Part shown: positions 5,231 to 13,294 of the stretch, piece by piece
How positions within the stretch are numbered: position 1 is the stretch's first letter
Layout of the letters: each line of letters starts with the position of its first letter
Assembly (NCBI GenBank): GCA_016218635.1
Contig: JACRDJ010000036.1
Span: forward strand, 1 to 13,294
Direction of reading: 5' to 3'
Source: Candidatus Iainarchaeum sp.
Lineage (GTDB): Archaea; Iainarchaeota; Iainarchaeia; Iainarchaeales; JAFGBZ01
Length of the DNA: 13,294 nucleotides
Notes under the pieces: generated by a model
Seen by the model: only the letters and a program-made list of their open reading frames with translations
What the model was told of the DNA's origin: nothing
Databases searched by the model: none
Made by a program: the position numbers and the translations under genes

Positions 5231-8200
5231 TTAATGCTGGGCATAATAACTGCCGGATTCGGCCGGATCATAATAGTTCCGGGTCTGGGACAGGGGGCAC
5301 GCCACCTGTAAGCCACTCATGTCCGCAAACAGTTTAACCTCATTCCACCACACGGAGAGATTGTTTTTGTCCGCCCGCACGCAGGTCAGACTGCGATCAA
5401 TGGTATTCAATACATCTGACATCTGGTGAACCACCACCCTTCCGCCCGGCAGGCTGCTGGAAGCCGTATAGTCCAGACTGCGCTCGGAGAAGAGGCTTTG
5501 ATCGTCTTTCACCACATAGTACGGGTCCCCTTCCTGGGGCGCGTACATCACCGAATACAATCCAAGAAGCTTCGAATCGTCCACGCCCGCATTCTTGGGG
5601 AAAATATATCCGTAATAGCGGGGCTTCTGGTCCGCACTCAGATAACTGGCCGGAACGCCTTCCGATTCCCACTGGGAACCCGTCTGGTCTTTAAGCAACA
5701 GGGGCAGACGGTTTGCAGCGAAATCCACACAATAATCGGCGGAAGTCGGGACCGTGGAATAAACCCCGGTCCAGCGGCCCAGATAAGGGTTCTGGTTGAA
5801 GGACTGCGTGGAACCACTGCGCTGCACCTGATAAAAGAACTGCGGCACTCCGGAGCGAACCAGTACGGAGAGGGGCGTGGCCGAAGGAAGGGCCACCCGC
5901 ACATCAAACGAACCGGGACCCGTGCGGGCAAACGAAAACAGTTCCCCGCGGGTTTCCCCCGAATTCATGCTATAAAAGTCTTCATCCGAACTCACATTCA
6001 GCTGCACCAGACCGCCTGAAAGCCCGGCTGAACCCAATGAATCCAGTTCTCCGATTCCACTTGAAACCCGGTTCAGTACACTGACCCCGTACCCGTTCCG
6101 GGAAGCACCGTTAGAGAACCCCACCGTATCATCCCAGGGGAGGTAGAGCATAACGCTGTCCTGGGCGGGCTCCCGCTCTTTCACCAAATCAACGGTAATG
6201 GAATTCACGTCCCGCAATCCCCTTAACTGGCCCGGGAAAGTGGAATTCAGCGTCAAAAACATCTTATAGGTTCCCGGCCCGGAAAGAACCAGCGGACTAT
6301 CCACCGAACCCGTGGACAGAATGGTATTGTCGGCTGTGCGTTCACGGAACACCAGCCTGCCGGGCTGTGTCAGGAACGAGTAAATGAAAGAGTCCGACAT
6401 GAAGGAAGGGGAAGTAGGGGATTCATTCGCCGCCCAGTAATTAAAGTCTGCGAGCAGGTCCTGTGAAAATCCTTCTTTCTTGAGATTGCTTCGGAAATAG
6501 AGTTCCGAGAGGAAGAACTGGTTATTCAGCAGGGAAGTCATATCCGACTGACCAAACAAATAGGCCAACTGGATGGTCTGATTAACCATATCCAGCCGGC
6601 TGGAAAGCGCCTGCAGGAACTGCACCCCGTCACAATAGGCCCCCGTCCGCGGGTCACAGCGTTCAATCGGAGAAGTCCAGGAATAATCCGAACTCTGACT
6701 GAATGCATCCGCCAGCGCCGCCGAACCCGTCTGACCGGGTTGCAGGGAATCCGTCGGCTTAAGGCAGAGGTTCGTGGTTCCATCCAACTTAACCCCGAAA
6801 TACTCATAATTGCCTCCGCCCGAATTGACGGACTCAAAAACCCGCATGACCGCATAACCGCCACTGAATTGCTCATTGGCCGAAAAGGAATAATGAATGC
6901 CCACGCGCTCAAAGGAATTCATGTCCCCCTGCAGGCGCTGGCCCCCGGAAGCCAGGGGAACCAGGAGGTTTAAGGGATATTGATCGGGTGCATCCAGATT
7001 CAAAGCCACCAGCATGGGCGGGAAAGAACCCTCCCGGGAACTCAATATGGTCGGGGATGAACCCGCACCCGAAGAAAAGAGGGCAAAGGAATAAACTCCG
7101 TCCGAAACCACAAACGGTTTCACATCAAAGAAGAGCATATCCGTAATGCCCGCAGGCATGTTCGCCCCAATCCATGCATCCACATCGGCAGGAGCATATC
7201 CAGCCGCAATGTAGGCATCCCGGAAAGAAATTCCCTGCGAGAGGTCAGCGGGATCGAGGCTTAGCCCGTCCAGTTTCAGATCCGTCCAGCGCACGGTGTT
7301 TTCAGTCCAGTCATTCCAGTTCAGCAGGCCCAGTGAAACGTTCTGGTCCCCGCGTGCAGTGACTCCAAAAACCAAATACAACGGAACGTTTGAGGCGGAC
7401 AAATCAACCGGCTGAGCCAGGTCCGGCCGGTAAATGGCCATTTTCACCAGCGAGGCCGCGAAAGTTACAGTTCCCTGCGGAACGTTGGCGGTACCCAGGA
7501 AACCGGCATTCCGTGAACCGTCTTCCACCGCGGGATCCGTTGAAACCACTGCGTCATCCGTAATCCATATCCAGTCACTGATGTCTTGGGAAGAGGAAGC
7601 GTTCCATTTCGGGAACGGCCCCGCCGGGAACCCGGGCCCAAAGCGCGGGGAATGCGAGGGAGTGAATTCAAACGATTCAAATCCGGAGCCCGTGGGACGG
7701 CGGCCGATAGATTTTTGGGAAACATCCACGCCGGAAAACGGATAGCGCTCAGTGTTGATGCCATCATAGCGGGTGAAGAGCCCGATCTGCGGCTGGCAGC
7801 CCGGCTCGGTTCCATAATAACACGAAGAATCAACCCGGCTCGGGAATCCTTCCGCCTGCGCAATGTTATAATTCACGTTCCCGTCCGCGGAAGAGAAAAA
7901 CAGGGAATAACGGTACTTCTTCAGTTCGCCTTCCAGGGTACAACTGTCCGAGAAAGCGTCTTCCCTCTGGAGCTTGTACCGTTTGTCCACGCGCGGGCAC
8001 ACCACAAAAGTCAGTTCCCGCGAACCCAGCACCGCCTGCGAGGACGGATCCGAAAACGTAACGCTTAACGGGTTAAGCCCGGCCACGAGGTTCGGATAAG
8101 CCAGCAGGAAATTGACGTCCCCCGGACCGGAAACGAACGGATTGCGGTTGACGGGAGCCAGTTGAATTCCTAAATCAGTATTGAGCAAATTCGTGAATTT

Positions 8201-11200
8201 AACGGAATACGAGTTCTCGCAGTTATTGGCAATGGAGACCTGCTTGTAAGGATGATCCTCCTGCGCAATCAGGAAATACCCGTTCGTGTCCCCGAACGCA
8301 AAGCAGTCCTGCGGGAACTCCGGCTGGAAATAACCCGGAATGGTCTTGACGGCAATCAGCACATTGTTATCCCTAGACCCCGGCCGGCCGGCGGACAAAA
8401 CAACCGGCAAACGGTCGGATGAACGGATTCCGTCAACCGGCGGATTGGCCCGGAAAGAGAACACTCCGGAAGTATTCGTGGTATTATTCTGACCACTCAC
8501 CAGGGAAAACGGCAGATTATGATAGTAAGGCAGCACCGAAACACCACTCAACGGCGTGGTGGTTCCCCGCAGGTAGACTTTCCCGGAAAACGCATACTCC
8601 AGCTGCTTTTCAAACACCGCATTGACATCCGAAACCAGGTTCAAATCATCCAAAAGAGCCGTCACCCGGAACGAAACCTTCCGGGAATCCAGCGGGACAC
8701 CTCCGTTGAGGAGGGAAACGTTCACGTCCGCAGAGTTCAGCGTATAATTGGGTGCATGAACCGGAATAACGGCGGAAAAGGATTCGTTCACTTTCAGGCT
8801 CGGAACATTCAATTCAACCGTGCCCGAAAAAAACTGGTTTCCCGGATTCGCAAACGAAAGAATCAGGTTCGAGAAATTCTCATCCATCTGGTTAATGACC
8901 CGCACATTCAGGTCATTATCCGAATTCAGGGCCAGCGGATAAGGCTGGACCGACACATCCTGCCCGTTCACCTTAAAGGAGAAATCAAACCGGCACGAGG
9001 GACAGGCGCCGATTGAAAGCAGGGCCAAACCCTCCCCTAAACCCATGAAATCCCATTTGGACGAACCCGTTCCGGCCTGCGCATCATAATGGAATTCGAG
9101 AGGCACATTCCACCGCGCGGAAGGCTTAACGTACACCAAGACATCCACCACATACGTGTGCGCGGAGGAAGGGAAGACCACATTGGCGGCCTTGTAATTG
9201 CCGGACGAACACGAGCCTGAAAGCGAGAACTTGGATGAATCCGCAGGCAGGTAACTCTGCGAACAATACCGGGACGAAGAACCCGGCGCATTCACGTCCT
9301 TAATGACCACATTCAAATCACCGGCCGCGGAAAGCACATTCGAATCCGCAGCCAGATACAGGCGCGAAGAGAGACGGTCGGGCATAACCCACACCATGCG
9401 GGCCACATAAGACTTGTTCCGCTCAAACGAAGTAACCTCATCCACCCCATTCAAAGCAAAGAAACCCTTCCAGTCCAAGCGGGGCTCATCCAAGCCCTCA
9501 TCATATAACAGGGCCCGCACGGCATGCTCAGAACCCATCACCAGCACAGGAGTCGAAGTAGTAAACGGAATATACCCATCCGAAATCACTTCCACCTCGT
9601 ATGCCTTCCCGGCATCCACTTCGAGTTCAACGAAACCATCATTATTCGAATCCTTTTCCGCCAACACGGACGAAGAACCGGATTTCTTAACGCGAACCGT
9701 GAAATCCTCAACAGCGGAACCGCTCTGTCCGTCCGCCGCACTCACGCGAATGGTGGTCTTCCCGGACTGCGAAAGCACCACTGAAAAAGAAACCGAGTCC
9801 CCTTCTGAAAGCTCGTCGCTTCCCGATTTTCCGGACAACACCGTCCCGTCCCGTTCCTTGAATGCCTTCACATAATACGTGCCGGGCTCCACACGGTCAA
9901 AGGAACCCTTACCGTCCGACCCCGTGAGCAACTCATTCACGTAAATGTAGGACTCTGCCCCGTCCGAATGCAGTTCCACCCGCGCATCCTCCACCGATCC
10001 GCTGCCCAGCTCCGCCCCATACTTAACCGAAACCCTAACCGAGGTATCCGCGTCCTCCGCGATTTTCTTGAGCTCAATCACCTGCGGCGAATTATCCGAG
10101 GAAGCCTTAATGTCCAGTTCAGCGGCTTTCAGGAAATAACCCGGTGCATCCGCCTGCACAAAGGCATTCAGGTCCGGCGCCAGCCAGTCAAACTCCAGTT
10201 CACCATTCTGGGCCGTATTAAATGAACGGCGCAGGGCTCCTCCGGAAAAGAACCGCGAACGCACTACCACCATTTTTTCGCCCGTATCCGCGTCCTTGAA
10301 CACCATGAACACTTTCTTATCCGAAGAACCCGGCCGGCCCGGAATGTCCAACGAAATGGTGCGCTCAACCCGCTGGTCCGCCAAGAGGGTCACGGAAAGG
10401 TCATTACTGGCCCCCCGGTCACTTACGGCACTCACCGTGTACGCGCCCGCATCCAACTCAAACGAAACCGTCCCCGAAAGATCCGTGCGATCCGTGCCCT
10501 TAACGGAATTCGAAACCTGTGACCGCACGCTCACCGAAATCCCTGAAAGCGCCGCATTCGCGGAATCCACCACCCGCACCAGCAAGGTGGCCCGGCCGGA
10601 GGATTCACCGGAAGGCTCCAGGAAAACGGACACCGAACTGCCCGCGTCCAATCCATAATTGTTCTTCGAAGCATACCCATCCACGGAAACCGAAACACTC
10701 AGCGTTCCGCAGCCCGCCGGAACCACGACCGTCACGGACCCCGAAGAAGAAGTCAGCGTGGGCGGAGGAGAAACCCCCAAACTGCACGAAAACGAAAACG
10801 TGGCCCGCTTGCCCCCAATCACGCTGCCGCTCCGCGCATCCTTTAACGTAATGGTTTTCTCTTCCGACTCCAGTCCGCCGGAACCCTTGGGCGAAAGCTC
10901 CACCGAGAAATCCTTCACCAGGGAACCGTCTTCATTCAGCAAAGAAACCGATTTGGAATAAGAAGAATAACCGGAATTTCCGGCAAACGCCACTTCAACC
11001 ACGGAAGGAAACAATTTCACATTCAGCCGGCCATCAGTCCCTGAAGTATAGGACTCCGTCAGTTCACTCCAGCCCTTGGCTTCATCCGCGGGCTGAAAAA
11101 AAGACAATTCAATGCCCGGCAACGGGTCCCCGGACTTCGCATCCACCACCATCACGGAAAAATCCGCTTTCGGGGAAGCCAAAAACAAAAAATAAACGCC

Positions 11201-11365
11201 GGCCAGCAAACCCACCATCAGCAGGACCGCCAGTCCGCCAAAAAGATAAAAACTGGGAACAATGCGGTCAATGGGATCAATCAATTTATAGACCGGAATT
11301 CCCTTGGCATCCAGTCCATCCAGGAAAGCATACCATTGGTCTTCGAGTTTATCCAAAAATCCCAC
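5231..11365 (-). CDS. Giant membrane-anchored cell-surface protein with repeated Ig-like domains
   Basis: This 2044-residue protein appears tethered by one N-terminal membrane helix (about 40-62) after a 39-residue cytoplasmic start, with the rest outside. Its N-terminal third holds about six domains resembling carboxypeptidase regulatory-like or Ig-like beta-sandwiches (about 68-155, 170-250, 258-340, 350-433, 441-532, 536-620). Each has strand patterns such as V-x-D-A-x-S-G-x-x-L-x-G or a G-x-Y-x-V-x-A ending. Another lies near 920-1000. Segment 1255-1455, with LLNWNDWTENTVRWTDL, resembles DNRLRE/CBM96 domains. The last 580 residues match nothing I recognise. It is rich in Ser, Asn and Gly, has more than ten N-x-S/T sequons, and has few cysteines (one pair, CPSC, near 788). 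No C-terminal anchor or catalytic motif is visible. Start GTG 11365 sits 27 bases after a TATA-like box. An adhesin or envelope scaffold role is inference. Confidence 0.9.
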   Translation of the reverse strand: MGFLDKLEDQWYAFLDGLDAKGIPVYKLIDPIDRIVPSFYLFGGLAVLLMVGLLAGVYFLFLASPKADFSVMVVDAKSGDPLPGIELSFFQPADEAKGWSELTESYTSGTDGRLNVKLFPSVVEVAFAGNSGYSSYSKSVSLLNEDGSLVKDFSVELSPKGSGGLESEEKTITLKDARSGSVIGGKRATFSFSCSLGVSPPPTLTSSSGSVTVVVPAGCGTLSVSVSVDGYASKNNYGLDAGSSVSVFLEPSGESSGRATLLVRVVDSANAALSGISVSVRSQVSNSVKGTDRTDLSGTVSFELDAGAYTVSAVSDRGASNDLSVTLLADQRVERTISLDIPGRPGSSDKKVFMVFKDADTGEKMVVVRSRFFSGGALRRSFNTAQNGELEFDWLAPDLNAFVQADAPGYFLKAAELDIKASSDNSPQVIELKKIAEDADTSVRVSVKYGAELGSGSVEDARVELHSDGAESYIYVNELLTGSDGKGSFDRVEPGTYYVKAFKERDGTVLSGKSGSDELSEGDSVSFSVVLSQSGKTTIRVSAADGQSGSAVEDFTVRVKKSGSSSVLAEKDSNNDGFVELEVDAGKAYEVEVISDGYIPFTTSTPVLVMGSEHAVRALLYDEGLDEPRLDWKGFFALNGVDEVTSFERNKSYVARMVWVMPDRLSSRLYLAADSNVLSAAGDLNVVIKDVNAPGSSSRYCSQSYLPADSSKFSLSGSCSSGNYKAANVVFPSSAHTYVVDVLVYVKPSARWNVPLEFHYDAQAGTGSSKWDFMGLGEGLALLSIGACPSCRFDFSFKVNGQDVSVQPYPLALNSDNDLNVRVINQMDENFSNLILSFANPGNQFFSGTVELNVPSLKVNESFSAVIPVHAPNYTLNSADVNVSLLNGGVPLDSRKVSFRVTALLDDLNLVSDVNAVFEKQLEYAFSGKVYLRGTTTPLSGVSVLPYYHNLPFSLVSGQNNTTNTSGVFSFRANPPVDGIRSSDRLPVVLSAGRPGSRDNNVLIAVKTIPGYFQPEFPQDCFAFGDTNGYFLIAQEDHPYKQVSIANNCENSYSVKFTNLLNTDLGIQLAPVNRNPFVSGPGDVNFLLAYPNLVAGLNPLSVTFSDPSSQAVLGSRELTFVVCPRVDKRYKLQREDAFSDSCTLEGELKKYRYSLFFSSADGNVNYNIAQAEGFPSRVDSSCYYGTEPGCQPQIGLFTRYDGINTERYPFSGVDVSQKSIGRRPTGSGFESFEFTPSHSPRFGPGFPAGPFPKWNASSSQDISDWIWITDDAVVSTDPAVEDGSRNAGFLGTANVPQGTVTFAASLVKMAIYRPDLAQPVDLSASNVPLYLVFGVTARGDQNVSLGLLNWNDWTENTVRWTDLKLDGLSLDPADLSQGISFRDAYIAAGYAPADVDAWIGANMPAGITDMLFFDVKPFVVSDGVYSFALFSSGAGSSPTILSSREGSFPPMLVALNLDAPDQYPLNLLVPLASGGQRLQGDMNSFERVGIHYSFSANEQFSGGYAVMRVFESVNSGGGNYEYFGVKLDGTTNLCLKPTDSLQPGQTGSAALADAFSQSSDYSWTSPIERCDPRTGAYCDGVQFLQALSSRLDMVNQTIQLAYLFGQSDMTSLLNNQFFLSELYFRSNLKKEGFSQDLLADFNYWAANESPTSPSFMSDSFIYSFLTQPGRLVFRERTADNTILSTGSVDSPLVLSGPGTYKMFLTLNSTFPGQLRGLRDVNSITVDLVKEREPAQDSVMLYLPWDDTVGFSNGASRNGYGVSVLNRVSSGIGELDSLGSAGLSGGLVQLNVSSDEDFYSMNSGETRGELFSFARTGPGSFDVRVALPSATPLSVLVRSGVPQFFYQVQRSGSTQSFNQNPYLGRWTGVYSTVPTSADYCVDFAANRLPLLLKDQTGSQWESEGVPASYLSADQKPRYYGYIFPKNAGVDDSKLLGLYSVMYAPQEGDPYYVVKDDQSLFSERSLDYTASSSLPGGRVVVHQMSDVLNTIDRSLTCVRADKNNLSVWWNEVKLFADMSGLQVACPLSQTRNYYDPAESGSYYAQH

Positions 11366-11387
11366 AAAACCGCCTGCAATAATTGGC

Positions 11388-11395
11388 TAATTATA
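11388..11395 (-). promoter_or_regulatory. TATA-like promoter box of the giant surface-protein gene
   Basis: The minus strand reads TATAATTA, centred about 27 bases before GTG 11365, the leaderless spacing. A second A/T-rich run, ATTTAAATA (11411-11419), lies about 50 bases upstream and is an alternative. Confidence 0.45.
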
Positions 11396-11442
11396 AGAAG
11401 TGAAAGTTACTATTTAAATGTATACTTAAAACGCAAGAATTT

Positions 11443-12537
11443 CTACCTAAAAGCCCCCAAATCCGTCTGCTCGGCTTCCGCCAGCGGCCGGGCCAAAATA
11501 CCCAAACGCTGCCGGAGATGAAACGCCAGCTCCGCATCAAACCCGTGATAGGTGAAAACTTTTTGTGCCCCGCTCGCGCGCACCAACTCCATTAATCCAT
11601 TGAAATCCGCATGATCGGAAAGCACAAAATGGCGATACCGCGGATTCCGCCACCCGCTCGCCACCGCAGCCACCGCCGGCCTACCCGTCCGCTCCCGCAC
11701 CAAATCCAATAAAGACTCATTCAGCAAGGGCAGCTGAACAATAATCACCCGTGCATGCGCACAATCCGCATCCAGCAACACATACTCGCCCAAACGAACG
11801 CCCTGCGATTCATACACGGAATTAAAATGAAAAATTTCCCTGGAAACAAACGGAACCTCCCCGCAGAGATTTGAAACCAGAAAAGTCAGCTCCTGCGCCT
11901 TCCCCAGCGCATGCCCCGCCAGCACCGCCACTTTCCCGGCCGCATTCACTTCATGCACCCACCGGATCAAATCCTCATACACCTGCGAACGGGACGGAAA
12001 CACATACTCCGGTTTTCCGAACGTGGACTCCACCACCAGCACATCGCACTCCGGCACCTCCAACGGAGGCACCAGCAACGGCGAACCCCCCAGCACATCC
12101 GAGGAAACCACCACCCGCGCATCCCCCACCAACTCCACCTGCGCGGAACCCAGAATGTGACCGGAATGCAGAAACCGCGCCTTCAATCCATTCACCGAAA
12201 AAGACTCCCCAAACCCCTTCACTTCCACGCTCATGCCATCCAGACGCTTTCCCAGCAGGGCCGCCGTGGCCGGCGTCATAAAATAACGGTTGGCTTTACG
12301 CGGCTGCGCGTGATCCGAATGCGCATGCGTCACCAAGACATCCTTGTCCCGGCCGCTCAACGCATCCACCCACACCGCCTGTTTCGCCAGGCGGGAACGA
12401 AGAACCGCTTCCAGCGGGCCATGCTTCGCCCGCGCCGACACGCCCGGCGCCTGTTTCGCCAGGCGGGAACGAAGAACCGCTTCCAGCGGGCCATGCCCCG
12501 CACGCACCTCCACCCCTTTCCGCGAAAAAACCTGCAT
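11443..12537 (-). CDS. Metallo-beta-lactamase-fold nuclease-like protein with a duplicated N-terminal insertion
   Basis: This 364-residue protein belongs to the metallo-beta-lactamase superfamily, near the mRNA-processing and DNA-ligase-associated exonuclease branch. Metal-site motifs are all present: HAHSDH (71-76), HSGHILGSAQV (124-134), Asp147 in VSSDVLG, and C-terminal SDHADF (307-312) and TYHG (329-332). ESTFG (170-174) and GHALGKAQEL (208-217) are branch-typical. A phosphodiesterase acting on RNA or DNA is expected; the substrate is unknown. Start ATG 12537 follows TTTAAAT at leaderless spacing; an open frame from TTG 12576 only adds residues overlapping that box. Residues 15-30 and 39-54 are identical (HGPLEAVLRSRLAKQA) and sit between the usual first strand (MQVFSRKGVEVRAG) and VWVDALSGRDKDVLVTHAH, where relatives have a short turn. 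The frame is intact, so the gene may still be functional. The stop is TAG. Confidence 0.88.
   Translation of the reverse strand: MQVFSRKGVEVRAGHGPLEAVLRSRLAKQAPGVSARAKHGPLEAVLRSRLAKQAVWVDALSGRDKDVLVTHAHSDHAQPRKANRYFMTPATAALLGKRLDGMSVEVKGFGESFSVNGLKARFLHSGHILGSAQVELVGDARVVVSSDVLGGSPLLVPPLEVPECDVLVVESTFGKPEYVFPSRSQVYEDLIRWVHEVNAAGKVAVLAGHALGKAQELTFLVSNLCGEVPFVSREIFHFNSVYESQGVRLGEYVLLDADCAHARVIIVQLPLLNESLLDLVRERTGRPAVAAVASGWRNPRYRHFVLSDHADFNGLMELVRASGAQKVFTYHGFDAELAFHLRQRLGILARPLAEAEQTDLGAFR
12376..12424 (-). repeat. Direct repeat copy 2 (49 bp) inside the nuclease-like gene
   Basis: The sequence is identical to 12448-12496 over 49 bases, offset by 72 bp (24 codons). It contains two hairpins: CGCCTG-TTTCGC-CAGGCG (12376-12393, one more pair possible outside) and CCGCT-TCC-AGCGG (12405-12417). 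It encodes residues 39-54. Confidence 0.9.
12448..12496 (-). repeat. Direct repeat copy 1 (49 bp) inside the nuclease-like gene
   Basis: This is the upstream copy in reading direction, encoding residues 15-30, with the same two hairpins (12448-12465 and 12477-12489). The 23 bases beside each copy match at only 13 positions, a sharp drop from 49 of 49 within the core. Confidence 0.9.
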
Positions 12538-12562
12538 AACCAACAGCAAAACCCAAAAATCA

Positions 12563-12569
12563 TTTAAAG
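12563..12569 (-). promoter_or_regulatory. TATA-like promoter box of the nuclease-like gene
   Basis: The minus strand reads TTTAAAT, centred about 29 bases before ATG 12537. This favours that ATG over the upstream TTG. Confidence 0.5.
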
Positions 12570-12610
12570 CGAACAAAAAGCCAATTCCCGAAATTACCCT
12601 TTACAAAGTG

Positions 12611-12627
12611 AAACAAAAAAATAAAGG
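12611..12627 (-). terminator. T-rich termination tract of the right-edge gene
   Basis: About 80 bases after the TGA at 12707, the minus strand reads CCTTTATTTTTTTGTTT with no strong hairpin, consistent with archaeal T-tract termination. The remainder of 12577-12706 shows no convincing gene. Confidence 0.4.
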
Positions 12628-12706
12628 GCAAGCCTGCAAAACCCAAGGATTCAACGCCCAGGAAATGAACGAAAACTACTGGAACAACTTCCTCTGAGAT
12701 TCATTT

Positions 12707-13294
12707 TCATTTCTTTTTGGCCCGGAAAAACCGCCAATACATCTCAACCTCAACCGGATCCGCATGGCGTGAAATGGGAGGAAATCTTTGAATTTCCGCT
12801 CTAAGGGAAGGATTAGCTGTTTTAAGGGCAAGCTTCACGAGCCGTTCCCGCTCTTTGGGCAAGGGCGTGCAAGAAAGAATAAAATTCAACAGGTAACCTG
12901 CATTTTCCCTATCCGTTGGCGTAGCCCCTTCAATTAATTCTTCACGGGATGCCGAAAATATTGCCCCCAAATCAAATGGAACGGAACCCTTTCCTTTTTT
13001 TGACAGCGGGGCAACGATGTCCCAATACGGCAGGAATCCTTTATTGGCCAGGCCCGTAAGAATACGGACTGCGTCCGTGCGCGCCTTCAGGTCTCCCTGA
13101 AAAAGATGATAATTATTGGCAAGACCAAAAGAAGACCCCCGCGCACGCATTTGTTCCCTTTGAATCAGTGCACCATCTTTTAGTCCAGAGTGCCAGACCG
13201 CACCGTCAGGGCCTTTCTTTTGCCCTACACTAAAATACTGCTGGACCATCACCCAAGGCCCGCTCCGGCCCCCTATCGGAGTACCAAAACCAAG
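12707..13294 (-). CDS. Unrecognised protein, 5' end beyond the window
   Basis: The frame is open from the right edge to a TGA at 12707, giving at least 195 residues. GTG 13252 and the adjoining ATG could be starts. However, the frame continues without a stop to 13294 (GFGTPIGGRSGPWVMVQQYF across the junction), with protein-like composition and no clear TATA box, so the gene probably begins outside. I recognise no family. The N-terminal part is Gly-rich with a hydrophobic, aromatic segment. The middle has ARTDAVRILTGLANKGFLPYWDIV, and the C-terminal third is helical and strongly charged (LPKERERLVKLALKTANPSLRAEI), ending RFFRAKKK. No signal peptide or membrane segment is visible in the part seen. 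It may be a cytoplasmic, nucleic-acid-associated or phage-like protein, but this is not supported by any motif. Confidence 0.7.
   Translation of the reverse strand, partial: LGFGTPIGGRSGPWVMVQQYFSVGQKKGPDGAVWHSGLKDGALIQREQMRARGSSFGLANNYHLFQGDLKARTDAVRILTGLANKGFLPYWDIVAPLSKKGKGSVPFDLGAIFSASREELIEGATPTDRENAGYLLNFILSCTPLPKERERLVKLALKTANPSLRAEIQRFPPISRHADPVEVEMYWRFFRAKKK

Noticed and set aside
5426..6019. 197-residue open frame antisense to the giant protein, and similar ones at 7586-8068 and 8519-9016
   Set aside because: Same shadow effect; basic, low-information composition and no promoter or ribosome-binding site.
8360..10345. Two near-identical CCCGGCCGGCC stretches in the giant gene (about 8374-8386 and 10329-10340)
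   Set aside because: They encode short Gly-Arg-Pro-Gly turns in two beta domains; too short and G/C-rich to claim as a repeat element.
11911..12567. 218-residue plus-strand frame over the nuclease-like gene
   Set aside because: Its His/Arg/Pro-rich composition is what antisense translation of this region would give; all metal-binding motifs lie on the minus strand.
12608..12697. 29-residue plus-strand frame ending NYWNNFL
   Set aside because: No ribosome-binding site and no TATA box at leaderless spacing; the A-rich start is better explained as the minus-strand T-tract that terminates the right-edge gene.

Overview
The window looks archaeal, probably from a small-genome (DPANN-type) lineage. 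It carries an archaeal-type asparagine synthetase (AS-AR), archaeal-type AsnRS and AspRS, and an Lrp/AsnC regulator. Most genes have a TATA-like box about 27-29 bases before the chosen start codon, the signature of leaderless archaeal transcripts. The giant single-anchor surface protein resembles those of Diapherotrites/Micrarchaeota, but that placement is inference from memory.

Layout: nearly everything is on the minus strand. From right to left these are an unrecognised protein cut by the right edge (12707-13294), a metallo-beta-lactamase-fold nuclease-like protein with a duplicated in-frame insertion near its N-terminus (11443-12537), and a 2044-residue membrane-anchored surface protein (5231-11365). 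Then come aspartyl-tRNA synthetase (3725 to 4984 or 5029), an archaeal asparagine synthetase (2130-3044), asparaginyl-tRNA synthetase (687-1997) and a DJ-1/PfpI protein (171-677). The one clear plus-strand gene is an Lrp/AsnC regulator (3151-3612), divergent from the asparagine synthetase and convergent with aspS. No gap exceeds 300 bases; the longest, 5030-5230, holds a terminator-like stretch and the aspS promoter. No tRNA, rRNA, CRISPR array or intact insertion sequence was seen.

How the genes fit together: 0.7-5.0 kb is an asparagine/aspartate locus. The synthetase makes free asparagine from aspartate, AsnRS charges tRNA-Asn, AspRS charges tRNA-Asp, and the regulator shares a short divergent promoter region with the synthetase. 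All three enzymes are class II synthetase-fold relatives.

The most notable oddities are (1) aspS, whose promoter and family alignment both point to a start at 5029, with an in-frame TAG at codon 13; (2) the nuclease-like gene, where two DNA-identical 49-bp hairpin-bearing copies sit in frame ahead of the catalytic motifs; and (3) a pair of related hairpins followed by GGTAT(C/T)C between lrp and aspS.
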